Assembly (NCBI RefSeq): GCF_042186555.1
Contig: NC_133334.1
Location: forward strand, 27,066,971 to 27,130,970
Source of the DNA: Aquarana catesbeiana
Taxonomy: Eukaryota > Chordata > Amphibia > Anura > Ranidae
Direction of reading: 5' to 3'
Length of the DNA stretch: 64,000 nt
Each line of letters opens with the position of its first letter. Position 1 is the stretch's first letter. Below the pieces are notes generated by a model. It was given only the letters and a program-made list of their open reading frames with translations, ran no database searches and was not told the DNA's origin. Below, one piece after another: positions 43,952-53,549 of the stretch. The position numbers and the translations under genes were made by a program.

Positions 43952-44318
43952 CACAGAACGTACGTACGACACGTGCGCAAGGCCCCTCTTTATACACTAC
44001 GCATGTGTGAAACTCCGCCTGCGTCGCCCGCCCCTGACGTTCGAAATTAACTCATGTTCTCCGCCCCCTAATTCGACGCACAGAACGTACGTACGACACG
44101 TGCGCAAGGCTCTTTATACACTACGCATGTGTGAAACTCCGCCTGCGTTGCCCGCCCCTGACGTTCGAAATTAACTCATGTTCTCCGCCCCCTAATTCGA
44201 CGCACAGAACGTACGTACGACACGTGCGCAAGGCCCCTCTTTATACACTACGCATGTGTGAAACTCCGCCTGCGTCGCCCGCCCCTGACGTTCGATTTTA
44301 ACTCATGTTCTCCGCCCA
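43952..44318. promoter_or_regulatory. Divergent promoter region made of three ~125-bp tandem repeats
   Basis: Units start CACAGAACGTACGTACGACA at 43,952, 44,079 and 44,203 (127, 124 and ~116 bp). Each holds CGTACGTACG, CACGTGCGC, a CTTTATACAC TATA-like box, CGCATGTGTG, two CCGCC-type boxes and TTCGAA. The array lies between the minus-strand MADF gene and the plus-strand Myb-like gene whose ATG is 33 bp away at 44,351. I infer a bidirectional promoter and possible binding-site cluster for the encoded proteins. Confidence 0.65.
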
Positions 44319-44350
44319 TTTTTTGTTACGGCGCGTAGTGGAGTTAAAGA

Positions 44351-44852
44351 ATGGCGGAGACACCTGAAATGTTGACGACCTCAGGTAGTGGAGACAGCCC
44401 GGAGGCTGGAACGTCAACGAAATCTATGAGGCCTAGATTTAAGGCCTCTAATATGAGTTTTAAAGAGATGGTGGAGATGGTGGCCATTCTTCACAAAGAC
44501 GACTATGATGGCAATTATGGGCCGTACGCACGGCCAAATTTGCGCAAGGCCAAAATAATGGCGAAGGTCGTGGAGACTTTGAAGGCATCTTTTGGGGTCC
44601 AGCGCTCCAAAGATCAATTGAGAAAAAGATGGTCTGACCTGAAACTCAGGGAGCCGGATCAATACCGACGTATCCGGAAAGTTCTTAAAAAAAGTAAGTA
44701 CTTGTCGTGTTTTTCTCTTGTGTTTATTACCTTGTATACTGCTCCATGTGCTTTTCCTTCCTCTACGATTTTTGTTCATCGTTTTAAACGATCTTTTAAT
44801 AAACCTCGTTACATATCTATAGATAGATCGATATATAGAGATATATATATAG

Positions 44853-44893
<41 letters not shown>

Positions 44894-45000
44894 TATATAT
44901 ATATATATATATATATCTCTATAGAGATATATATATCTCTATAGAGATATATATATATATATCTATCTATAGATATATATATATCTCTATATATATATAT

Positions 45001-45077
<77 letters not shown>

Positions 45078-45140
45078 TATATAGAGATATATATATATAT
45101 ATAGAGATATATATATATATATAGAGATAGAGAGAGAGAG

Positions 45141-45205
<65 letters not shown>

Positions 45206-46109
45206 TAGAGATAGATATATATATAGATATAGAGATATAGAGAGAGAGAGAGAGAGAAATATAGAGATAGGTAGATAGATAGATATAGAAATGTAAAACA
45301 TTCTTTTTGAATATTTGAAGTTATCTTAATTTTTTTGCTTTACATTTAGTTAGATATTTAGAGATTTTGTTCCAGATATAGAGAGAGATCAAAAGATTAT
45401 TAACTATATTTTGAGATATTGATATCTATCTATCCGATATGTCTTTATAATTTTAAATATTGAGGTAAAATAGGAACTCTACACAAACCACTTCATTACA
45501 AATGTTGTAAAATTACTATGTACTAAAATATCTGTGTGCTAATTAGATTAATAATTTTTTGTTTCACATAGGGGAAAAATCACTCAGCCAACACCAAGAA
45601 GACAGTCCACCCCAAGCAAAACATGATTGGGAAATCAGCCCAAGTCCCATTGAGGATGTGGAGGAAGGAGAGGTGGGCGACATGGGCACCCCACCAGGTG
45701 AGTGTCTGACACACCAGCTTACGGTAATCTATGCATGGCTGCCTTTTGTTTAATGTAATTTGTCTACTCTATTTTAGGGGATCTGGTTGTGCTTGATTCA
45801 AGCAACAGTGCCACCCCCGAGGATGTGGAGGAATTAGGCTACATGGGCACCCCACCAGGTCAGTGTCTGAGACAACAGCTTTATTATGGTAAGGTAAACT
45901 ATGTATGTGTGCATATTTCTAAAGACATTTTTTGGTTTCATTCCACTTTAGGTACAACAACAAGAAGTGACTATTTCACTTCTGAAAGTGCCCAACGGCT
46001 AATTGGTCAAATAATGGCCTGGAATAAAGACATGGATGAAATGCGGAATCGGCTGGATCGTATGCAGCAGGAAATGAAGGACATGATTGATGTTTTGGGT
46101 CGAATCTAA
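44351..46109 (+). CDS. Harbinger-encoded Myb/SANT-like protein (4 exons, 235 aa)
   Basis: Exons 44,351-44,693, 45,572-45,697, 45,778-45,858 and 45,952-46,109 have GT/AG borders (AAA/GTAAGT, CAG/GTGAGT, CAG/GTCAGT; acceptors CATAG, TTTTAG, CTTTAG) and all introns are phase 1; together they give 236 codons with a single terminal stop. Residues ~35-114 form a Myb/SANT or trihelix-like domain (ILHKDDYDGNYGPYARPN, LRKRWSDLKLRE). Exons 2 and 3 both encode EDVEE...MGTPPG, an exon duplication. The C-terminal exon is an amphipathic helix (DEMRNRLDRMQQEMKDMIDV) fit for coiled-coil pairing. In studied Harbingers the Myb-like protein brings the transposase into the nucleus and to the element ends. The ATG has a good context (AAGAATGG). 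Confidence 0.88.
44821..45295. repeat. AT/AG dinucleotide microsatellite in intron 1
   Basis: Mixed (AT)n, (AG)n and ATAGAG runs of about 470 bp fill the middle of intron 1 of the Myb-like gene. Frames of Tyr/Ile/Ser repeats across it are artefacts. Confidence 0.95.
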
Positions 46110-46157
46110 ATCCCCTTTTTTAAACCCCAAAACATCAATCATGTCCTTCATTTCCTG
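46068..46157. repeat. 33-bp inverted repeat across the Myb-like stop codon
   Basis: 46,068-46,100 (CAGGAAATGAAGGACATGAT ... GGGT) is complementary to 46,124-46,157 with one extra C. The loop of 23 bases holds the stop codon. The transcript would form a very stable hairpin covering the last 11 codons. Confidence 0.9.
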
Positions 46158-46254
46158 TTTTGCTGACCCCATTCTGGGCCTTCTCTTTTTTTTTTTGGCA
46201 GAACATAAATAGCTGTTTAACCTAATGTAAAAAAGGAGGGCTGTTTCTCGTAAA

Positions 46255-46965
46255 TACCTCAAAAATCCACAAAAAAATAAAACTTGATTTTCTAAAAAAC
46301 ACAAAAAAAAAAATTAAAAGTGATTTTAAAAAACCAAAAAAATCAAAAAATTGATTTTAAAAACCAAAAAAAAACTAAAAAACTTGATTTTAAAAAACCA
46401 AAAAAAACTAAAAAACTTGATTTTAAAAAACCAAAAAAAAATAAAAAACTTGATTTTAAAAAACCAAAAAAAAAATAACAAACTTGATTTTCAAAAACCA
46501 AAAAAAAAAAAAAAAACTTGATTTTCAAAAACCAAAAAAAAAATAAAAAACTTGATTTTAAAAAACCAAAAAAAAATAACAAACTTGATTTTCAAAAACC
46601 AAAAAAAAAATAAAAAACTTGATTTTAAAAAACCAAAAAAAAATAACAAACTTGATTTTCAAAAACCAAAAAAAAATAACAAACTTGATTTTCAAAAACC
46701 AAAAAAAAATAACAAACTTGATTTTCAAAAACCAAAAAAAAAGAACAAACTTGATTTTCAAAAACCAAAAAAAAATAACAAACTTGATTTTCAAAAACCA
46801 AAAAAAAATACAAAACTTGATTTTAAAAAACCAAAAAAAAAAAAAAAACTTTATTAAAAAAAAAAAGAAAAAAAAAATAACTTGATTAAAAAAAAAAAAC
46901 ATTAAAAAAAAAATTGCTTTTAAAAAAAAAAAAAAAAAAAAAACTTGATTTTCCAAAAACAAAAA
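46255..46965. repeat. A-rich minisatellite, ~30-bp unit, about 20 copies
   Basis: Units such as ACTTGATTTTCAAAAACCAA AAAAAAATAACAA, with length variation in the A-runs. AATAAA at about 46,275-46,280 at its start may serve as the polyadenylation signal of the Myb-like gene. Lys/Asn/Phe-rich frames on both strands are artefacts. Confidence 0.9.
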
Positions 46966-47370
46966 ATAAGCCTGTTTGCGAAAATCAAAAAGCCAAAAAT
47001 ATTTTTTTTGTGGATTAGGTAGAAATATTTAAATATAATTATATTTTGCTACATTATTAAGATATCATTATATTTTTGTCTATGAACATTTTATACTAAA
47101 TGCAGAACTGAATGCATAACAACCATTAATAAAAACATCTCCTTATAGGAATTAAATAAATATGTGGTTTGTTATTTCAAGGCTCAGTATCATTTTGGTT
47201 ATAATTGTAAAAAAGTGGTTTACAGTGGCAATGTAGCTTATTTAGACATTTAAAATTAAAATACAGTTGGCACTACAACTGCTCGACCATAACCTAGGAG
47301 ACAGCCCAAAAGAAAGGCAAGCAATAAATATAATGCAAGATTTCATCAATATTTTTTTTATTGTCAAAAA

Positions 47371-49797
47371 TTATATATCCTGGCCCATTGCAATGGCCCC
47401 CCTACCCATAAAATAATTAACATATTGCTGTCTAACTTGACGGGCACTTTGGGGGGCCAAGCCAGTACGGACAGTATCCAGGCCTGTAAGGTTGGCTTCT
47501 ATTTGTCCGGCCTCAGGCCCAACTGTGCCTATATAATTGGGAGAATGCTTATTTAAAAAGTTGTGCAGAATGCAGCACGATAAAATTATAAAATTAAGTT
47601 TGTATTCCGCCAAATTAATGGCTGTTTGAAACAGGCGGAACCGGCTGGCCAGAATTCCAAACGCATTCTCAACCACTCTTCTAGCTCTGGCCAGCCGGTA
47701 ATTAAAAACCCTCCTCTCCGGGGTGAGGGTTCTTTGGGGGAATGGCCTCATGAGGTGCTTGCTGAGAGCGAAGGCTTCATCGGCAATGAAGACAAAGGGG
47801 AGTCCTTCCACGTTATCCTCATCAGGTGGCAATCCCAGGCCACCACTCTGGAGACGCTGGCAGAACTCCGTCTGGGCAAATACTCCTCCATCCGACATCC
47901 GGCCATTCTTCCCCACGTCCACATATAAAAAATCATAGTGTGCCGACACCACCGCCATTAAAACAATACTGTGGAACCCCTTATAATTAAAATAATATGA
48001 CCCCGAATGGGGTGGTGGCACAATGTGGACATGTTTCCCATCTATAGCCCCTCCACAATTGGGAAAGTCCCAACGGCTGTCAAAATGGGATGCCACAGTC
48101 TGCCATTCCTGTGGCGTTGAAGGAAACTGGGGAATCAAACAAGAAAACCAAAATCAATTAATTTGGAAGCTAACATTGCAATAAAATTAGACAATTAAAA
48201 ACATTATTCCCCAGCATCAGTATAACATTCAATAATTTAATTCTTCTGGAATAACTAATATGGAAAGGCACACTTATCAGATTGCTCACCCCCTCTGATG
48301 GAACATTGATTACATTTTAGGGGGTTGTGAAATCCCAAAAAAAAATTACTTTTAGGACACGCAGGAATTTAGGGACTAAAAAGGCTACAAGACTGCAGTT
48401 GTCGCACTCTGCAGGTGCAGTTGCTAACCAGCTTACAGTAAATGAGGTAATGTAAAAAGGCATTCATGTTGCAAGGAGTACACAATCACATGCAAGGGCA
48501 ATTAATGAAAACACTTTGAGGCTTGCATATGATTTGATGATGGAAATCAGCAGAGCTTCTGCTCATTTACTAAAGCACTGGAACAAATGCACTTGTAGAG
48601 TGCACATGCATTTTGCAAACTGCAACATATATTTGCTTTAGACAAATCAACACCACAGAACATTCAAGCAAATTTTAACGAGGGTGGGGGTGGGGGGGTT
48701 GTGAAATCTAGATAATTGCTCATTAGCAGCACACTATTTGGAGTGAGTTTAGGTGGGGGGGGGGGGTTTTGTGAAATCTAGATAATTGCTCATTAGCAGC
48801 ACACTATTTGGAGTGAGTTTAGGTGGGGGGGTTGTGAAATCTAGATAATTGCTCATTAGCAGCACACTATTTGGAGTGAGTTTAGGTGGGGGGGTTGGGA
48901 AATCTAGACAATTGCTAATTAGCAGCACACTATTTGGAGTGAGTTTAGGTGGGGGTGGGTGGGGGGGTTGGGAAATCTAGATAATTGCTAATTAGCAGCA
49001 CACTATTTGGACTGAGTTTAGGTGGGGGTGGGTGGGGGGGTTGGGAAATCTAGCTAATTGCTAATTATAAGCACACTAAATACACTCAAACAAAATACAT
49101 TCAAAATGAGTAGACTAGGTGGATATGTTCCCATCACTTCATGCTGGGAAGGTTATTGAAGGAAAATATACATGCATGACAAAAAATAACAGGAAAAAAA
49201 TCCAGCATGTGTGAGGATAAAAAAGGGGACATTCACACTATATTGCAATGATGGTAAGTAGTGTTTGAAGCAAGAAATACATTATATTATCAAAGATTAC
49301 ATAAAAGAACATGTGACGCTAATAAAAGAAAAATATCTTACCTTAATATAGTCCTTCTGCAGGACCTGTATGATGGCAGAACAGGTCTCTGGGATAATGA
49401 TCCCCAGAGCCTGGGGGGAGATGCCTGTCGAGAACTTAAGGTCCTGCAGGCTTCTCCCTGTGGCCAAATACCGCAAGGTAGCGACCAGCCTCTGCTCCGG
49501 AGTGATGGCTTGCCTCATGCAGGTATCCTGCCTGCTGATATAGGGGGTCAGCAAAGCCAACAAACGGTCAAAAACGGGGTCCGTCATCCGGAGAAAGTTC
49601 CTGAAATCCTCAGGATTATTCTCACGGATCTCACGGAGCAAAGGCATGTGACAGAACTGGTCACGCTGAAGCAACCAATTCTTGGTCCATGAACTCCTCC
49701 TCGCCCTGTTCATGGACTGGTCTTGGGCTGAAGAATAAACTACAGCACCAAGCACATACAATGCACGAGCTCTACGACGAGTACGTACAGGTAACAT
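47371..49797 (-). CDS. Harbinger transposase, HARBI1-type DDE nuclease (2 exons, 403 aa)
   Basis: Exon 1 is 49,797-49,342 (152 codons, donor AAG/GTAAGA) and exon 2 is 48,126-47,371 (acceptor CCCCAG/TTT, 251 codons plus TAA); they join in phase 0. The ATG context is GCCATG. The N-terminal half has a basic stretch (RTRRRARAL), FRNFLRMTDPVFDRLLALLT, and a helix-turn-helix-like TPEQRLVATLRYLATGRSL region. The catalytic residues of the PIF/Harbinger DDE fold are all present: D181 (GAIDGKHV), D222 (YVDVGKNGRMSD) and E305 (RRVVENAFGILASR). AATAAA lies ~10 bases past the stop. The enzyme cuts at the terminal inverted repeats and targets TWA. Nothing suggests that it is dead. Confidence 0.93.
48127..49341 (-). 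other. Transposase intron with internal minisatellite
   Basis: The 1,215-bp intron has GT...AG borders. At 48,680-49,070 it holds six copies of a 63-73 bp unit: (TG)GGAAATCTAGATAATTGCT, AATTAGCAGCACACTATTTG, GAGTGAGTTTAGG and a G-run of variable length. The rest is unremarkable. Confidence 0.85.
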
Positions 49798-49829
49798 GGC
49801 TTCAAAACGGTCGGCTGGTCAGAACGCAC

Positions 49830-50295
49830 TAAACAGAACGCACTGAAGAACAGCAAGGCCTGTGAAGAACGACCTGAAAATCAGGAACGAGCGGCCAATA
49901 AAACAAAGATTTCTCAATGCCAACTGACCAAACGCACTGAAAAGCAGATACAAACCTCACAAGCACAGACTGAACAACAGTTAAAACGAACTGAAAAATA
50001 CGAGTCTCACAAGCGCGAATCGTCTCTCACCAAACTTCTACTAACACGAGATAAACACGAGATTAGCAGAAGGAGCCCAAAGGGTGTCGTACGGGCTATT
50101 GAACTTCCGTTTTATAGTCTCGTCGGACTTGGTGTACGTCACCGCGTACTAGGCTGTCGTACTTTTGTGTGGTCGTGTGTAGGCAAGTCCGTTCGTAAGA
50201 AAGTCTGCCGCAAGTCCGCCGAAGGTACGTCGGAAGTATGTCGGACAGGCTGTCGGACTTTTGTAGACGAAAAGTCCGACCGTGTGTACGCGGCA
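49830..50295. promoter_or_regulatory. Right subterminal region of the Harbinger and likely transposase promoter
   Basis: It lies upstream of the transposase ATG. 49,840-50,040 repeats CTGAACAACAG/GAACGCACTGAA phrases. 50,080-50,295 is dense in GTCGTAC, GTCGGAC and AAGTCCGNC motifs, which match those inside the left end (37,712-37,920), so it doubles as transposase-binding DNA. A TTTTATAG TATA-like box (minus-strand reading CTATAAAA) is at 50,110-50,117. Confidence 0.5.
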
Positions 50296-50298
50296 TAA

Positions 50299-50974
50299 CA
50301 GGTTTTCTTCTAAGATTGCCCTGTATTTTGCTCCATCCATCTTCCTATCAACTCTGACCAGCTTCCCTGTTCCTTGCTGAAGAAAAGCATCCCCACTACA
50401 TGATGCTGCCACCACCATATTTCACGGTGGGGATGGTGTGTTCAGGGTGATGTGCAGTGTTAGTTTTCCGCCACACATAGTGCTTTGCTTTTAGGCCAAA
50501 AAGTGTACTTTTGGTCTCATCTGAACAGAGCACCTTCTTCCACATGTTTGCTGTGTCCCCCACATGGCTTCTAGCAAACATCGAACGGGACTTCTTATGA
50601 ATTTCTTTCAACAATGTCTTTATTCTTGCCACTCTTCCATAAAGGGCAGATTTGTGGAGAACACGACTAATAGTTGTCCTGTGGACAGATTCTCCCACCT
50701 GAGTTGTGGATCTCTGCAGCTCCTCCAGAGTTACCATGGACCTCTTGGCTGCTTCTCTGATGAATGTTCTCCTTGCCCGGCCTGTCAGTTTAGGTGGACG
50801 GCCATGTCTTGGTAGGTTTGCAGTTGTGCCATACTCTTTCCATTTTCTGATGATGGATTGAACAGAGCTCCGTGAGATGTTCAAAGCTTGGGATATTTTT
50901 TTATAACCTAACCCTGCTTTAAACTTCTCCACGACTTTATCCCTGACCTGTGTGGGGTGTTCCTTGGCCTTCAT
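50299..50974 (-). pseudogene. Tc1 transposase, N-terminal half (right piece of split element)
   Basis: Minus-strand residues include VVEKFKAGLGYKKISQALNI (first helix-turn-helix), WKEYGTTANLPRHGRPPKLT (GRPP hook between the two DNA-binding subdomains), the nuclear-signal-like RARRTFI, and the first catalytic Asp in VLCSDETKSTLFG, then YVWRKTNTAHHPEHTIPTVK and YGGGSIM. There is at least one frame break after GGGSIM near 50,396 (the next frame reads SGDAFLQQGTGKLVRVDRKM). It ends at ILEENLL at the Harbinger insertion. Confidence 0.9.
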
Positions 50975-51290
50975 GATGCTGTCTGTTTACTAAGGTTCTC
51001 TAACAAACCTCTGAGGGCTTCACAGAACACCTGTATTTATACTGAGATTAAATTACACTGAAGCGGACTCTGTTTACTAATTAGGTGACTTCTGAAGGCA
51101 ATTGGTTCCACTAGATTTTAGTTAAGGGTATCAGAGTAAAGGGGGCTGAATACAAATGTACACCACACTTTTTAGATATTCATATGTAAAAAAACTTGAA
51201 AACCATTTATCATTTTCCTTCCACTTCACTATTATGCGCCACTTTGTGTTGGCCCAACACATAAAATCCCAATAAAATACAAATTTATCC
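50975..51290 (-). mobile_element. 5' region and inverted repeat of the split Tc1 element
   Basis: GCGCCACTTTGTGTTGGCCC, ACATAAAATCCCAATAAAAT and ACTTGAAAACCATTTATC are familiar Tc1 terminal phrases. The matching 3' repeat would be left of 37,373 but is missing, replaced by the 31-bp minisatellite. Confidence 0.75.
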
Positions 51291-51775
51291 CAAGTTCCGA
51301 ATTATCCGAAATAACAAATGCCGCATCTAAACAAATGGAACGGAACAAATCAATAATAAATAATAATAATAATACTTTTTTTTAATTATTATTATTGTTA
51401 TTTACTATTATTAATTTGTTATGTTCCATTCGTTTAGATACGGCATTCGTTATTTCGGATAATTCGTAACTTCGGAAATATTCGTATTCGTTACATTCAC
51501 TAACAGCCAAATTTAAAAGTAAATTCCAATACCTATAATTCAATAGTTAGTTATTATTAGCTAGCTATTATTTCAGATTTTCGAATTTCCGAATTTGTGA
51601 ATTTCCGGGTTTTCGGATTTCCGAATTTTCGAAATTATGAATTTACGGATTTGCAAATTTACGAATATTGGAATTTACGAATTAGCGAATTTACGAATAT
51701 TCAGAAAAAATTAATTAAACGGGTTTGTCGAATTTCGTTAAAAAAAAACTAATTCGGAAACTAAACTAATTGCAC
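51291..51775. repeat. Foldback repeat followed by CGAATTTCCG-type degenerate array
   Basis: Arms 51,291-51,350 and 51,410-51,475 pair over ~60 bp (AATTATCCGAAATAAC, ATGCCGCATCTAAACAAATG and their complements) around an (AAT)n core. 51,580-51,730 is an irregular repeat of TTTCCGAATTT/TTTACGAATATT. Non-coding; a dispersed family that I cannot name. Confidence 0.7.
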
Positions 51776-53229
51776 ATGTCTAGTAGGCTCCATTCCCAGT
51801 TGTAGGGAAGTGACATTTCGCTTATCTAGGGAGTAGAGCCATTAACAACATAATGGGATTATAAACGTACCTGGGATGAAGTGACTCATTAATGATTGGT
51901 TAATAATTTATGAGATGCATGGCATGGTCCATGGCAACAGCAACACACCTTTATATTATACAATCCTCCATTATTCATGACACAGACAAAAGCCTCTACA
52001 GATCAATAGGATGTAACATTGATTTCTATGGCTGACCTTCATCCTCCTCTCTGTATATCCTTTGTACAATGTAAGCTTCTGTTTTTAGTCCATTCCCAGA
52101 AAAGAACACATCAAAATATCTTCTTGTAACTGGATTTCATTCCGGGATGATCCCCATCCTGATTGGATCAATTAGTGTAATTTTCATCACACACTGAATC
52201 CCATGAATAGTCCGACCGCCTTCTATCTGACTACACAATGGTCGGCGTCTACAAACCATTGTGACCTGTACATTACCCGCTGTACATAGATCCGATAGGC
52301 TTGTAGAACTAACCTATGGGCTCCATGGAAGCAGCTACACACATGGATTAAATTCATACATAGGGGCTCTACCTGCTAAAGGATCTGAATTCCTGTTCAT
52401 CCAGTCCTGCAATTTACACAGCTCTGCCACGCAGCATAGCCCTGTTTCTGATGGGATTCACCAACACTTACAGGTCTTATATCCCCTCCCGCAGCCTGTG
52501 ATGGGTCAGTGAAAGGAGAAGAAGGAGACTGATGTCAATTCTTGGTCACTCTGCTCTCTCCTCCCGACAGCCTCCTTTGTGCTGCTTCTCCCTCCTGCTC
52601 TCTGAGCTCTGCTGTACACTGCCTGTATTAAACAATGTGTTAAAGTATAATTCCAGTCAATACCTAACTGAGCAAAAATCTAACTCCCAGCACCTTCCTA
52701 AACCTATTCTTTCCACCCTGTAAAAGGAAAGATCTCTATACTTACCATTTTGATGACGCTTCAGTCCGGCCAGGCGATCTCCCCGGTTCCAGCTTCAAAG
52801 TAGGGGAGAGAGCAGCGAAAACGGCTGCAGAGCTTGGGCGGTGATGTCCCCCATAGGTTTATTATGGGGCATCTGTTGTCGGCTGTCCCTCCTCTACAGT
52901 GAAGCCTCTGCTGGGAGCTGATCATGTGACCGGACCTGTGCAACTTCAGAATAGGTAAGTATAGACATATTTCCAGTAGCGGAACTTCCGGGGGCGCAAA
53001 GGTCACACTTGCGACTGGGCCCTGGCATTCCACCACTGTCGGGGGGTCAGGGGCCCCAGCGAGGGTTGCTGGCTGCAGGTCTCTGAGCTGAGAGCATCTC
53101 TCTCATACAGCCCAGAGCCTGCACTGACAGTTCTCCCTCCCTCCTCCCTCGCCCGGATTGGGGGAGGAGAAAGACGATCTGCTCCTCCTCCTCCCACCCA
53201 ACCCTGGGTAACCTGAAAATATTCCTTGC
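51776..53229. other. Intergenic, no gene seen
   Basis: The least repetitive part of the window. Short frames (up to 83 codons) have no recognisable domain. From about 52,690 GGAAAGATCTCTATACTTAC and later GTAAGTATAGACATA look like ends of a non-autonomous element of the CTTACC type. Confidence 0.4.
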
Positions 53230-53549
53230 AATGGCATACCTCCCCACATTTTGAGATGGGAATGAGGGACACCAATCAGCAAAAAATGTGTGGGCGTAGG
53301 ACACCCCCCTCTCCTTGCCACGCCCCCTTAAAGGAGAATTATACAAAAAAGGAAGATTACTTAAAGTAAGTGCTTTTCATTTACCACTACTATTGTTTGT
53401 CATTGGCTTTTGAAATTTACAAATGCAGCATTATAGAATTGGATGAAAGGTTTAGCGCTGGGAAACATTTTTTGAAAGTGCTTTTCCTGTCCCCCAAACT
53501 AAATGAGCGTTTAACCCTTGCAGTGCGGTCACAGGGAAGATTTAAACAT
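53230..53549 (+). repeat. Dispersed repeat, CCTCCCAACATTTT family (second copy)
   Basis: CCTCCCCACATTTTGAGATG, GGAATGAGGGACACC and CACGCCCCCTTAAAGGAG match 21,365-21,475; the rest (ATGAAAGGTTTAGCGCTGGG, AAACATTTTTTGAAAG) matches 22,090-22,150 in reverse. It ends exactly where the PLE repeat begins. Confidence 0.65.

Larger units (their letters stand above)
37671..50295. mobile_element. 12.6-kb Harbinger/PIF transposon with three genes
   Basis: The 41-bp terminal inverted repeats are perfect (37,671-37,711 and 50,255-50,295), starting TGCCGCGTACACACGGTCGG. TAA at 37,668-37,670 and 50,296-50,298 is the 3-bp target duplication usual for PIF/Harbinger. Subterminal zones are rich in GTCCGACGGAC-like motifs. 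Cargo: HARBI1-type transposase (minus), MADF-BESS protein (minus), Myb/SANT-like protein (plus), and a nested LINE of 3.6 kb. Without the LINE it would be about 9 kb. All three genes are open, so the element may be recently active. Confidence 0.93.

Noticed and set aside
46343..46962. Lys/Asn-rich (plus) and Phe-rich (minus) frames
   Set aside because: Artefacts of the A-rich 30-bp array; no start context or conserved domain.
47626..47938. Plus-strand frames over the transposase exon
   Set aside because: Shadows of the minus-strand HARBI1-type exon, which has all catalytic residues and good splice sites.
37671..50295. Treating MADF and Myb-like genes as captured host genes
   Set aside because: They lie between matched TIRs, diverge from a shared promoter and have element-style compact introns; they are more simply element genes, though capture of the MADF gene in the past remains possible.
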